This document shows positions 33,461-45,735 of a stretch of DNA of 64,000 nt, piece by piece. Each line of letters begins with the position of its first letter. The first letter of the stretch is position 1. The stretch is from Micromussa lordhowensis (lineage: Eukaryota; Cnidaria; Anthozoa; Scleractinia; Lobophylliidae). The notes below the pieces were generated by a model that was not told where the DNA came from, ran no database searches, and was given only the letters and a program-made list of their open reading frames with translations. Both the position numbers and the translations under genes were made by a program. The stretch is from NCBI GenBank assembly GCA_964020085.1, contig OZ026598.1:19806295-19870294 (forward strand). Direction: 5' to 3'.

Positions 33461-36400
33461 ATGCGTCGACTTTTACAGTGGATTGTTGATCGTTGTCTTT
33501 CATTGTCGCCGTGGCAGTTTATTCAAATTGTGATCCTCGTAAGCTACCTGTCTGCTCAATTTGTCCTTCATGTACAACTAAGTACACGTCTCACGGATGC
33601 CCTGGCAAGACTGGATAAGCTTGAGGATTATATCAACGGCAAAGAGAACGGAAGGGCACAAGTAAAGTCTTATGACACGAGGCCAAATCATGTTCACTCT
33701 CGTGGAAAGCGGCACACGGACCATGAAGGGAATTTGAACGACCTGTGGAGACGACTCGAAACCTTGGAAAATCAGTAAGTTGCCGCGTGTTAGTTAATTA
33801 AAGCAGTATTGCACGATGCAGCTCTCGTCCGAATGGCACATTTGACTTAAGTATCGTTTGAAAATTACAAAAATGTACCTACATGTAATAATTTAAAACA
33901 AATTCTAATAGTTCTTGAGTGCCAATCATTTGTGTGACTGATTGAGTTATTTAACTTTTGCTTGTTATGTTATACAAACGAAACGTGATGAACAGCTACA
34001 CGAACAAGAAGTCTGTTTTGCTTTCTTTTGTGCGTATTCATTTGACAATTTGTGTCTTTTGACGTGTTATATTTGTCAGAGGGCTGAAATAAAAAGAAAA
34101 GCCATCGATTCTAAATCAATATCATGTACCTTCAACATTATCATGGTCGGTATCAAACGTCAAACTTTCAACTCCCTAGAGTAATATACAATATCTATAC
34201 ACTGCCAAGTGATCATGAAAGAAATGGCGAGAAAAACAGAAGAAATCAAAGTGATCAACTAAGGGATTTCCGCAGTTTCTGTTGTATTGTTGTATACATC
34301 GAAAGATAGAATCGTGCTACAATTAGTGAAGACTGAAGCTTGAAACAATCTGTGATCCCACCCTGCTTCTCCAGTTTTCATCTAGAAAAACAAATGGGAC
34401 ACATCAAAGTTTATAAATAGCTGGACTAAAATAAAACATGGTCAAAGTGCATCGGCTTGTCTAGTTCGATAACATCTCACAATCAGAAGTTGATTTTATC
34501 TCTGAGGCCTGCATTGAACGACCAGAACTGAATAACTGAACTGAACTGATAGTAATGGATTTCTTCTGTTTGCAAATTCTTTTCAAAAATTGAAATTTAA
34601 AGCTACATTTAGGTTATTTATCTAAGTAAAGAGGTAAAATAGACTGCTTCACTATGAGTGTATGTAAAGGAACATTGAACGATACACAGCAACATATCAG
34701 TTAGCTCCTTATAACTTCCGTGACCGATTTTTCTTTAATATATGTTCAATAGCTGAAAACAGGACATTATTTGCATGCTTGATGCCATTCATTTTATTAA
34801 TTTTGGGCAAATGCAGAGATTTTATCACGATTATTTGTCAGATCGTTGACTTTTCACAGGTGATTGCTCTGACAAGATTGATTGATTACTTTCACTAAAT
34901 TTAATGCACCCTTTTAATTACCAAATCGTTAAATATTGTCACATTGGATAAATGCTTAGGTTTGTGTTTGTCCTGGCTACATATTCATTGATACGTTTCC
35001 CAGATTCTCGTATATTGCTCATCATGAGCCGATTACTCACAAACAGGTAATGATATTGATAAGAAGTGGATTTAACGTACGTTAGAAACCGAGGAATGTA
35101 GAACAAAGAATGCACCCACTGAATAACAAAATTGACAATGAACCTTATCTCGTGGATGAAAATATGCAGGGATTTTGCAAGGGAAAATGGCCACTGGCAA
35201 ACAATTACCTTATTGAACGACACTAGACACGCAGTCCAACAATTTGACAACCAAAATGGTATCGCTTCGTCATTTGAATTGAAAATTAACACCGGACAAA
35301 TGCAAACGTTCGATGTCGTCTAACCATCCATACTTGGCAAATGAAGACCAAAGCATGGCCTTATCTGACTCTTATCTCACTATGCAAATTGTTAGACTAA
35401 ACCCTTACGCCAGACACATAATTCAAAGTTCCCGACTTCCCCTCGGCGTCAGTTTAGATTGGCAAATGAAGCCAAACACATGGGATAAGTTCTTCTAGAT
35501 TGCAAACTGACTTTGCATCACAATTCACCAATGACACCGGTTTTTAACTCACCAGCTAAGATGACTTGGACATATTACCCAAAGTTTCAGCTTACAAACT
35601 GACTTTATAATACCATGTAAACTTACAACTAGGACAAGACACAAAACCCAACTTTCTAAATGACTACCTTTACCTCATCGCCCATCCTTTACGCCTAAAC
35701 CTGCAACCTGGCTAAAGTTTCAACAAAGCGACTCATCTCTAAATCTAAAATGACAAATGACATCACTAATCAACTAACTGACTTTACATCACCATCCAAT
35801 TTGACACGTGACTACAAGTGTTACCTTTTATAGTTTTCCAACTAACTTAAAGGGGCTAGGTCACGCTATTTTAGGTAATTTTGTTTAATTGGTCAGTAAT
35901 GAGTTCTAAACGTCAAATTGGCAGAGCAAGAGTCTTTCATTTGCAAAATCACGGCCACATGACAAATTTTCCAGCTGTGTAAATGACATTTTGATGTAAA
36001 CTGAGATAAACTTGCAAAAGGTAGGGCCGACGTTTTCCAAGTAAGTTTACCCAAATGCAACCCATTTTAATCCTCTCCAGTTTTGTCCATCCATGTCCCT
36101 TCTTGGCTTTCCTGTCTTTTGTTTGAGTTCTTCTATAGTTTTGAGCCGTTATTGTGATATTTTAGTTAATTATATGGCCATTTGATCAGTGCTGAAATTG
36201 CCTAAAATTGCGTGACCCCTTTAACAACTCGCTAACTTTACCATCTAAACTGACAACTGACACTGGATACATTTGGCTCAAAAGATAACGTCACTCATGG
36301 ACTGTGTACGGTTATCTGGTAACTTACGCCTGACACATGACATACTAAGTGATTTTACGTTTGCCTCACCAAACTAACTTGCAACTGACGCGGGACACAT

Positions 36401-39400
36401 TGTCTCAAAGTGTTAACTGACATAGTAATATTATTATCCTCATTACGTCACACATGGACTGTGTACGGTTATCTGGTAACTTACGCCTGACACAATGACA
36501 TACTAAGTGATTTTACGTTTGCCTCGCCAAACTAACTTGCAACTGACGCGGGACACATTGTCTCAAAGTGTTAACTGACGTAGTAGTATTGTTATCCTCA
36601 TTACGTCACACATGGACTATGTACGGTTATCTGGTAACTTACGCCTGACACATGACATACTAAGTGATTTTACGTTTGCCTCACCAAACTAACTTGCAAC
36701 TGACGCGGGACACATTGTCTCAAACTTAGACAACTGAAATGTTTGACTTGCGGACTGAACGTATGTTTTGTACATCTACTTCGATAGAACAGCTTTAGAA
36801 GGTTACATGCATTTGAAGTTATATATAAAACACGAGATATTGTGTTTTACCAAATTTCCAAACACAGAGAGCAGAGTTTGTAACATGACGTGCTGCGAGG
36901 CATTTTTGACGAACTTCGAGGTGTCTAGCAATGTGGTCAAACACAGTCTCGGTTGTTTGATTTATCTTCTAAATCGAAACTGGGGGGGGGGGGGGGGGAG
37001 GAACAGAAAAATAAAATTTTAAAATCTAACACCGTCAGGACAACCTCGTTCCCAGAGCCGTTTCCCTTGCCAGGGAAACGGCTCTGGGAACGAGGTTGAC
37101 CGTCAGGATTGCTATTTCCTTTATTAAAACTTGATGAATTTTAACTGAGATGAAGCTGTCTTTGTCTTCTTCTTCACCTTGTGTAGTTTTACAGCTTCAA
37201 GAAACTTCAGCATGCCTCCTGACCAAAGATCATTTTGTGTTCAGGGACAACAAGGAAGGAATGGCATGCCGGGGAAAAATGGGATACCGGGACGCGATGG
37301 AAAGGATGGGATAGCAGGAAGAGACGGTGAGTGGCTAGCTGTTACTATGGTCACTTCTGTTGTCGTGTTGAGTTCAGTTGATGGCACGGATTTCGCATGA
37401 CGCTGTGTTCGTGTTTATTAGTGTAGGAAGAGATGGCACCGATGGGCACGACGGAATACCGGGGATTAATGGAATCCCAGGGAGACAGGGATTACCGGGT
37501 AAGTAGCCTTCGCATACACGCTATCACCAAGATCTGCTTTTATTTCTCTTTGGCTAGTTTAAGTCTTTTCAGCAATGCAACCGAAAACGAAAACGCGGTA
37601 CCCTTAAAGACTAGATACGTTTCTTGACAACGTTTTGATACTCTTGTTTACAGTACTCAAATTCGCAATTAGCCAATCAGAAGCCGTGTCTACTGTCCTG
37701 GAATCCGTAAAAAAATGCTTAAATTGTGCTGTTGATTCTTTAGTTCAAGGAAAATAAAAGGAAGGTATTGAAAAAAAAGGTTCAAAACCGTTAAAATCGA
37801 AATAGTGTGGTTAACATGTCGAGTTTACTGTCACAGATCTGTTCATATTTGCTAAATCAGAAAAATGAAACGTTTTTTCTTCGATTCGAGTTTATTTTCA
37901 GGAGCACTGAGCTTGACAATAATATTTACTTAAAAGGAGGTTTCGTTCCACCTTTAACAACAAATACACAAAACGACACAGGCAAATTTCAGAGAGAAAA
38001 ATGATAAAAAAGTAAAATAATAATTATTATAAAAAACAATGAAATATTACTATTAGAATAACACTTACCTGGGATGTAAAAAGAGCTAAGAAGAGGGAAC
38101 TCGTATTGAAAGGGGGAAATCTTCCCAATTCATCACATTTTTCCTCATTAGTATACGACGTTGCCTTGTTCTTTAACATTTCCCAAAGCCCTTTTTTGTG
38201 TAATACTGAAGGACATATTGGATTTCAGAAATTTCCTAATTTCTGGACGAAAGCGCCAATGAGCTTGTACATTCTCTGTAAAATAATGATTTTTACACCG
38301 AGCTCAAATTTCTTAATTGGGGCATTAATCATGACATACCCTTTCAATATTCCAAATTGATATTTTCGTGAAGTGCATAATGCTTATGAGGCAAATATTG
38401 TTAAGAGAGATTCCAATATTGATTTTATGTCCAGTAGGTACTCTAGCAGGTTTTGTTTTGTTTAAGGCAGAGATGGTTCTACAGGCCCCAAAGGACATCA
38501 CGGCCAAAAGGGCCACAAGGGAAAACAAGGTCCGAAGGGCCCTCCCGGCGATCCAATAATGTGCCACAAGGAAACCATTACAAAAGGTCCTAAGGAAAAG
38601 AGATCAGGAAGTACCGTGTTCATTCGATGGGGGCGCAGCGTGTGCCCTGACAGAGGAGCAGTTCTTGTTTATGAAGGCAAGTTTAGATCACATTACGATA
38701 TCACATACAAGCTGGACACACGCGTCATTACAGTCACAATTATTTGAAGTATTTTACGAGTACTGCAGTCAGAACATAGAAATTTGAGGAACGCGATAAA
38801 CGTTCTTGAATTGTTTTCTCTGTTGACGCGAGCTTGGCTTGACATTTATTAAGCGAAACTGGTTAGAGTATTACCAAACAACCTAGAATACCGAGAGCAA
38901 ATTGGGCAATGCTATGATTTGGTGATCTAGGGCTGAAAACACACAAACTCCTGATGGCCGTCTAGAAATCAAGTACATGTAAAATATGACTATCGAAAGT
39001 CGCTCTAACATACTTCACCTTATCCCATTCTTAATGTGCTTTTTACGCATGATAACTGTGTTGTGAGCTACAACAACAGTGGCATTCCCAGATTACAATT
39101 ATGCCCGTTTATTAGGCCCATTTTTGTATTGTACTAGGCCAAGTAGCAGGATGGAGATCCACACCACAAGGAGGAGGAGCCAACTATCTGTGTATGCCTT
39201 CGGAGCCCCTTTACTCCAAACCCCCCACACCAGGGTACCACTCGAAAACGTCCCTCTTTGGTGTGGAATACGGGCACGTCGAGGACCTTTTTGCTAGGTT
39301 CCCTGGTAGGGGCCCAGAAATAAGCTACCTCGGTGTACCTTGTGCTGTGTGTCGCGTGGAGCACAGAGGATCCGCTATCATGATCCCTGCCCGCAATGTT

Positions 39401-39637
39401 TGCCCGTCCCGTCTCTGGACCCGCGAATATCACGGATATCTTATGACTGATACTTCAAACAGCACGCGACCGGAGTACATTTGTGTGGACGCGGATGCAA
39501 CTGGAGTCAATGTAATTCAAGGCAAAAGGCATGACGGGAAATCTTTGCTTGGTTCAGTACATGGACAATGTGGTGTGCTGCCATGCTCGAAATACAGGCA
39601 GGACTGGGAACTAACATGCGCAGTTTGCACGATGTGA
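33461..39637 (+). CDS. Transmembrane collagen with short-chain-collagen-C4-like domain (5 exons)
   Basis: Exons are 33461-33774, 37211-37326, 37427-37498, 38467-38676 and 39138-39637, joining in phases 2, 1, 1, 1 into 403 residues. A short basic N-terminus precedes a membrane segment (about 18-36, IQIVILVSYLSAQFVL), so type II topology is likely. A coiled coil and a furin-like RGKR (about 81-84) follow. Then come 27 uninterrupted Gly-X-Y triplets (about 117-197) and a C4-like domain (about 217-403). Its marks are VFIRWGRSVCPD, GGGANYLCMPSEP, VPCAVCRVEHRG, IPARNVCPS and terminal CAVCTM. Intron 4 starts with GC (GAAG|GCAAGT). Exon 2 could start at the stronger acceptor at 37192 only with another phase, so 37211 is preferred. 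It is likely a membrane-bound, sheddable matrix protein (inference). It is paralogous to the 15005-21716 gene, with conserved intron phases. Confidence 0.82.
35847..36224. mobile_element. 378-bp MITE with TTAA-type ends
   Basis: Ends are TTAAAGGGGCTAGGTCACGC and, inverted, TTAAAGGGGTCACGCAATTT. TTAA stands at both borders, as left by piggyBac-type transposases. No ORF. It lies in intron 1 of the transmembrane collagen gene. Confidence 0.7.
36290..36735. repeat. 157-158-bp tandem repeat, about 2.8 copies
   Basis: CATGGACTGTGTACGGTTAT recurs at 36296, 36453 and (with one change) 36611. Each copy is followed by TTACGCCTGACACA and AACTTGCAACTGACGCGGGA. Copies are nearly identical, so expansion is recent. 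It lies in intron 1 of the transmembrane collagen gene. Confidence 0.9.
36982..36998. repeat. Poly-G run (17 G)
   Basis: A single uninterrupted G tract, liable to length change and sequencing error. Confidence 0.85.
37041..37098. mobile_element. 58-bp perfect hairpin with 10-bp target duplication
   Basis: Two perfect 27-bp arms (starting CAACCTCGTTCCCAGAGCCG) face each other across TGCC. ACCGTCAGGA stands directly on both sides (37031-37040 and 37099-37108). It therefore behaves as a transposed unit that consists of almost nothing but its inverted ends. It sits 100 bp upstream of a coding exon. Confidence 0.85.
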
Positions 39638-41150
39638 AGAGAGGAACTAAGCACACGTGATGAAATTCTTTGCTTGGAATCAGACAGTATTTCCACGAGA
39701 AAGGGTTGCATTCGTTTCCGCTTACAACAATTACAAAGTTTGAACAACCTGTCTTTAAACAACAGCAATGGGTAAATGGTAGTGTAAGATACACACAAAA
39801 CAACGAAACAATTATAATATATAGAAGAAAAAAGTGAACTCAGACATGTTCGCAAATGCAACAGTGTGTAAAAGCGCTCAGGCATAATATTTGAACTCCT
39901 GGGATAAATCACGTGAGCCAGCATTACTTACAGCGGTTTCTCCCTCAACGCATGTTCAGAAACCGTTATTGAATTTATGCGCATGCGCACAATCGGAATA
40001 GAACCAGAATTTTCTGGTTCCAGTTTTGGACATCGTCCAGAACGTCGCGCGTTTCGTTACTGCTGAACGAAAACGCGCGGGCTCTGAGAACGAGATTGTT
40101 GTGACTCGGTGAACTTCCAGCATAAAATGGTGTTTGCTCAAATAACATAAGAACAGTAAAAGCAACTTGTAAAGATTTTGAAAAATTGTACATTGAAAAA
40201 TCACTGTCTGTGTTATACAATATAATACATCTTATATGATTTTCTAGTTTATTGTCTCTTTTTCTCGACTTCGTATTCTTTCTCGTGTAATTCTATTGGC
40301 CAATAACCTGGCCTACCTTTTTAATCGTTACGAAAAGTGAAAGGCCGAAATTAAATCAAAAGCCTACAGAAAACTCCACAACTATGAGGCAAAGAAAAGC
40401 CTGCATATAGTCAAGACTGAATAAAGATGAGAACTTAAAGAATCAGTCAACGCGGTGATAAATTGTAAAACACAAATATTTTAATATTTTTGTATTATAT
40501 TACTGTTTTGCATCATAGTGCACACAGTTGAAATAAAATACAACAATTCAAGAGTCCGCAATATCAACTTTATTTCGATTCTACTACGTTGCCGTTAGGT
40601 CTTGTTCAAGTGAGTTCGACTGTTCACGTTTTTCGTGTTCCATTAGAAAGAAAGAAAAGAAAGCCTTTTCCCAGTATTTCTGATAGCTGGTGGGGAAAAT
40701 CGGTTATTTAGTATGAAACTTCTCAATAATTCTACCTTTTTTCACCATTCCCGTTCAATTTAGTTAAGAAGAACCCTTTCCGCTTGGCTTGGTTGATTAT
40801 AGTTTTCAAATGGCACGAAACTCAGTTTAACAGTTGCGTTCGTTGAAGTTTCTCAATGGATTACTGTTCCAACCGTTTTTGGCTAAAAAGGAAGTTTAAA
40901 AACAAATGGAACAGGCATTTCTGTGAAACCAGCCATAAAGGTAACGTTTGTTTGTGTGTTTTCATAACCAGGAAAACAACATTTTTGACCTCGGAATTCC
41001 AACAGAACACTGCCGAACAGCTTTTTACCGTTTTAACTGAAAAGGCACTTGAAAATTGATCTGGATAATCCCAATACAACACGACCTTAAACAAGTTGGA
41101 ATTCGTAACGAGTCTACCATACTTAGTAAGTTGTCAACTGCAACCAGGCC
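39638..41150. other. Convergent 3' region between collagen and PUS7 genes
   Basis: No coding sequence is recognised. AATAAA for the plus gene occurs at 40532-40537 and, on the minus strand for PUS7, at 40569-40574, so the two 3' ends may nearly meet or overlap. A half-copy of the GCTCTGAGAACGAGATTGTT hairpin family lies near 40079. Confidence 0.5.
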
Positions 41151-44100
41151 TCACTCTTGGTTGAGAGTAGACTGGTAGGTTGATGACGTGTCAGATCTCA
41201 GAACTTCACGTAAAGCCATTGTAGCGTAAGTTGATGTGGGCAAAGTGAACTCCATCTGTAGTGCCCAGTACTTTCCGTCTGGAACTGACTGGGGTTCCTG
41301 AGCGTCATTTAGCTGGTCCTTGTCTGTCAGGGCCAAGGCTTGTTTTACGTCATTGTAACGTATCCAACGCCAGCTCATTAGACTCGGCTTGACGAGTAAC
41401 TTCCTATAAAACGAAGGTTTTCTTAACACATGGGCGAGTCATTGCGGAATCAAAGGGGAACAATCCATGAAGATGATGTACATATTATAACAATTTGATA
41501 GATTTCTTTTTATCATCGACAGCTACATGAATATATTTTATTCTGGTCTCCTTTTTTGCGCGTTGCGCCTGTTTTCTCGCGTGTCGTGTTTCTTTATTAC
41601 TCGCAGCTTCTCGTATCTCGAGCATAGGCATTTATTTCCTAGCGCATCGAGTCTCATTTCTAACGCATTTTGTTCACGTTCCCTCCCATAAGATCCTTTA
41701 CCAAATGATCAGCAGCTTTTTCGTGAGCACAGACCTGTTACATCCCGCTATACTGAGAAGCAGTTCTAGCGGGAGCAAGCTTAGGTTCAGCATGGTACTT
41801 TTGGTTCAGCCTCCCCGTTTCTCTTCTGCGTCAATCGCAGATAAAAACCTAGACGTATACGCCTATGCTACATTGACACTATATAACAACCAGAGGAAAC
41901 ACGTAGAGACTGCGTTCAAGTACGATTTATACAGGTGCTCGTACCAAAGACAGAAAACTGTTCAACTTTAATATACTGTGTACGAGTACACGCATACACA
42001 ATCAATCAATCATCTTTATTGGCCCACAAATTAGTTTCATTTAGGATATTACTTTAAATACATTGCAGGTTGATTAATAAAAATAAGAAGGAAAGTTACT
42101 GTTAAAAGAAAGAGCCTAGAGACTATTGAGGAACCGTAAGGTTTTCGAGTTAGACCCTATAACCATTTAGAGTTATTTTAATAAAAAAGAACAACGAGAA
42201 GAAAACAAACAAACTTACCGATAAGCGCCTGAGAGCGCGTAGTCTCGAACTTTTCTTCTCATGTTGTCAATATCCAGTCCGTCCTTGGCCATTATTTGTC
42301 TGTAGTGATCTTTCAGCTTGTTGTCAGGGTAAACTACGTCGTATCCAGGAAGTGGAAGCACAACGTCGTGGATGGTGAACTGGCCGCTCTTCAGATGTTC
42401 TGCGGTTAGGACTGTCACTGCTGTTCGGCTTGGCTCAGAAATAAATTCCACAGTATCCTTCATCTGTGATGAGTCTGTGAATAAAAAGCCTGTATCGTCA
42501 TTTTGTGTACTTGGACAAGACTCTTTGCCTCTTTAGCTTGGTCTTAGTTTAGTTCTTATGTCGTACCTTTTAAGCCATTTTTTTGCTAGGTGTACAGAGT
42601 CAAATGCGGGCGCACTGGCGTCATGATTAGCGCCCTGGCTGGGAGCAATGTGTTGTGTTCTTGGGCCAAATCAAGACACTTTACTCTCATAGTGCCTATC
42701 TCCAACCAGGCGGTAATGCTCGGGGTAACCTTAAATTATCTGACTTTTATCTGACTTTTTATTGCCTTGAGCAGTTACGTGGAATTTCCCTGACTTAATT
42801 CAGGGGTTCCATTGATATTTTCAACAGGACGGCAGCTGGTTTTTTGCAGGCAGGCAAAACATTTTGATCTGAAATTTTTTAAAAGAAAAACTTTCCTCTA
42901 GACGGTCAATCCAGGCGAGCAAAATCGTCCTCACAACCAGTCAATTTGCCAGGTACCCGACCGTTAATAAAACCTGTGTTGATTCATTATTCCTTTAGTA
43001 TACATGTACCAGCTGTGAGAACAGAATTGACACAAGTGGTTTCAAGATACAGCATGTACATAATACAAAACTCTAAATGGAAAACACAACTCACCTGTAT
43101 CACTAGAACAATCCGCTGATGATTTTGATGCAACAACTAGATCTCCTTTGATTGGCTGAAGCCCGTACTCCTATCAAACCCAATACAGCATAACAATTTA
43201 GACAGTATAAATATCTACATGTAAGGAGACATCTTTTGTTTACGGTTGTAGAGTATTAAACTCAATAATTGTCTTCAGTTGAAAGCCTTTGAAGAGAGTA
43301 ATCACAGCTGATATTAAACTCCTAACTAATATTTATTATAATTTTATTTATAATTTTTGATAATTTAGTATGACAGGTCTTTAATGCAGAGAAACAAGAA
43401 CGCAAAACCCTTGGAACAATGTGCAATAACAAATACTTGCTTTGCACAAAAAAACTTTTGACAACAATTAGTGTAATAATCTATAGACTATGCAACAATT
43501 ATCATGAAAGACCATTTTAGTATTCTTGATATTGCACTAGCACAAGCCTGCAATTGAGGCTCATGCAGGGAAATATCATTAAAAAGAGATCAATGTCATT
43601 TCATTTGAAAAGACTTCCTGAATTAACGTCATTAGTCATAATTGCAAGCAGGTTGAGAATACGAAAATGGTCTAAAAATTTGCCACAACTTTCAAAGCAA
43701 TACCTTAATGCGTCTTGATGCCATAGAGTTCCAAACATAGCTCTGATATGCATGGACGTACATGAGCCGTGTGTTCCTAGAAATGGCCTGCAAGGCGTTA
43801 ACCAGGCCCGATGGCCCATGTCTCACTAGACCTTGCAGGAGGTCGCTCTCAATGCACTTCCTTTTGGGCATTCTCTTGAGAGTCCCTTTGGCATCATTTG
43901 TGTCCTTCCAGTGTTTACGAGCAGCTGTCAGATCATCTGGTTCACCATCTCGTGGACTAAGAAGCAAATCTATGGCTTCAGACCAATTACTGAGAAGCAA
44001 TGCACGACCTGTAGATTTTACACAATAACAAAAAAAGTGTTAGAGTAAATTAAATCAATAGAATTTATACACTGATTCAGAAATACAAGGTGTCTTTCCT

Positions 44101-45442
44101 TATATCACAAAGTAGGGTAAGGTGCATCAATAGTTAATTAATTTAGTTTTCTTTTAGTAGATGGGAATGTACATGGTAGGTCAAAATGAAATTTAGGTTA
44201 AAATGAAATTCCTTTGTTCTTGACCCTGATTATTCATGGATCATGAATAATTAGGGTTAGAGGACAAAGGAAATTGAGAATCAAACTGGGTTAAAATCAT
44301 TTTGACCTGCAACATATACATGTACAGGAAGAGCCCTAAAGACTTTCAGAGCCCTAAAGCCCTTCTTGTACATGTACATATTATGCATGACTCTGTATTT
44401 ATGTACAAGTATATCATGTTCTTTGTATGTGTAGTGTCTAATTTAAAACAAAGACAAACGTACAGTGTACATCTACTTTGAAATGACCTGATAATACATG
44501 TAAAGGACTTTAAAACACACCTATTTTATGCGTGGGAACTGAGGTAGTTCCAAACCTTTGCAATCCAAAGTAGTTAATAAATCCAGCAACTTTCAGTGAT
44601 TCCAAACTCTCTGCTATCTTATCATGATCCCCAAGAACATTCCGAAGTGTTATGATAAAATGGTTTCCAGACAAAGAACCAAGCTTAAGAGGCTCTCTGC
44701 AATACTTGAAATTCCCGACACACATATTCCAAAGGGTAGCATTCAGATCCTGCAGTTGTTCAGCCCTGACTCGGTAGACTGAAACTTGCTGGGTGGTGAC
44801 AGCTCGGCGATCTTTTGTTCCAGCATAGCCAAACATGCCTGCTTTGATCTTTAGGAGTTTACTCAAAAGGTTAATAGCATCCATAGTGTCTTTGTTTTCC
44901 TTGTAAAGAACAAACCAGCAATAATTCCCAAGTTCAGCTGGCCATCGAGTATTTCTCTGCTTTCCACTGGAATCCTGCTTATGGAAAACTCTGACTGCCT
45001 TTTTGTCACCTACATCCACTGTGTCACTGTCTACAAAGAATACGAAAATGGTTAACTCTTACAATAGGCACATTGAGAATCAAAAGGCCCAGGTTGTTAT
45101 AACATTCATATCAGAAACAGGAAAAAGGTTTGAGAACAATGTCGACCTGGTCAATAAGAGAGATACATGTACATGCATTACGTAAAGTTAAGAGTACCGT
45201 TATGAGGTGGCAGCTACTTGGCAGCTGTCACAACTACATGTACGACAGCAGTTTATCAGAATTTAACAGGCTCCACAGGGGTTTTGCATTTCAGTGGGTG
45301 TGAAGAACAAGCACTTGGCACTTGAGTTTATACCCTTGTTTCTAACTTAGTAGTATAAGGTAACTGATGAAAGTGAAGAATGATCCTCGCAGTGAATTTT
45401 CCAATTTAAGCAACTGGAAAGAAGAAGCCTGAAAAAAAATCA

Positions 45443-45476
<34 letters not shown>

Positions 45477-45701
45477 GATACCGGGGCGATGCTCTACCAA
45501 CTGAGCTATGAAGCCACACATTGGGAGCAAGGTCAATTTGTTGAGTTCATAATTATCTTCCCGTGAGGAGTGAAATGATGTTAGTATATATGAAATAATT
45601 CATATATTTGAACTGCGGTCATACTGATGAAAGTGAAGAATGATCCTCGCAGTGAATTTTCCAATTTAAGCAACTGGAAAGAAGAAGCCTGAAAAAAATC
45701 A

Positions 45702-45735
<34 letters not shown>

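Noticed and set aside
36290..36735. Long direct repeats as a possible regulatory array
   Set aside because: Plain tandem duplication of 157 bp with no sign of conserved short sites or coding content.
37192..37210. Stronger-looking acceptor (GTGTAGTTTTACAG) for collagen exon 2
   Set aside because: Using it from the 33774 donor breaks the frame. The acceptor at 37210 keeps the frame and matches the paralogue's structure. An unseen extra exon could revive it.
45342..45536. ORF containing [22 protein letters not shown] on the minus strand
   Set aside because: This is the in-frame translation of the tRNA-like SINE head and flank, a well-known spurious ORF, not a protein gene.
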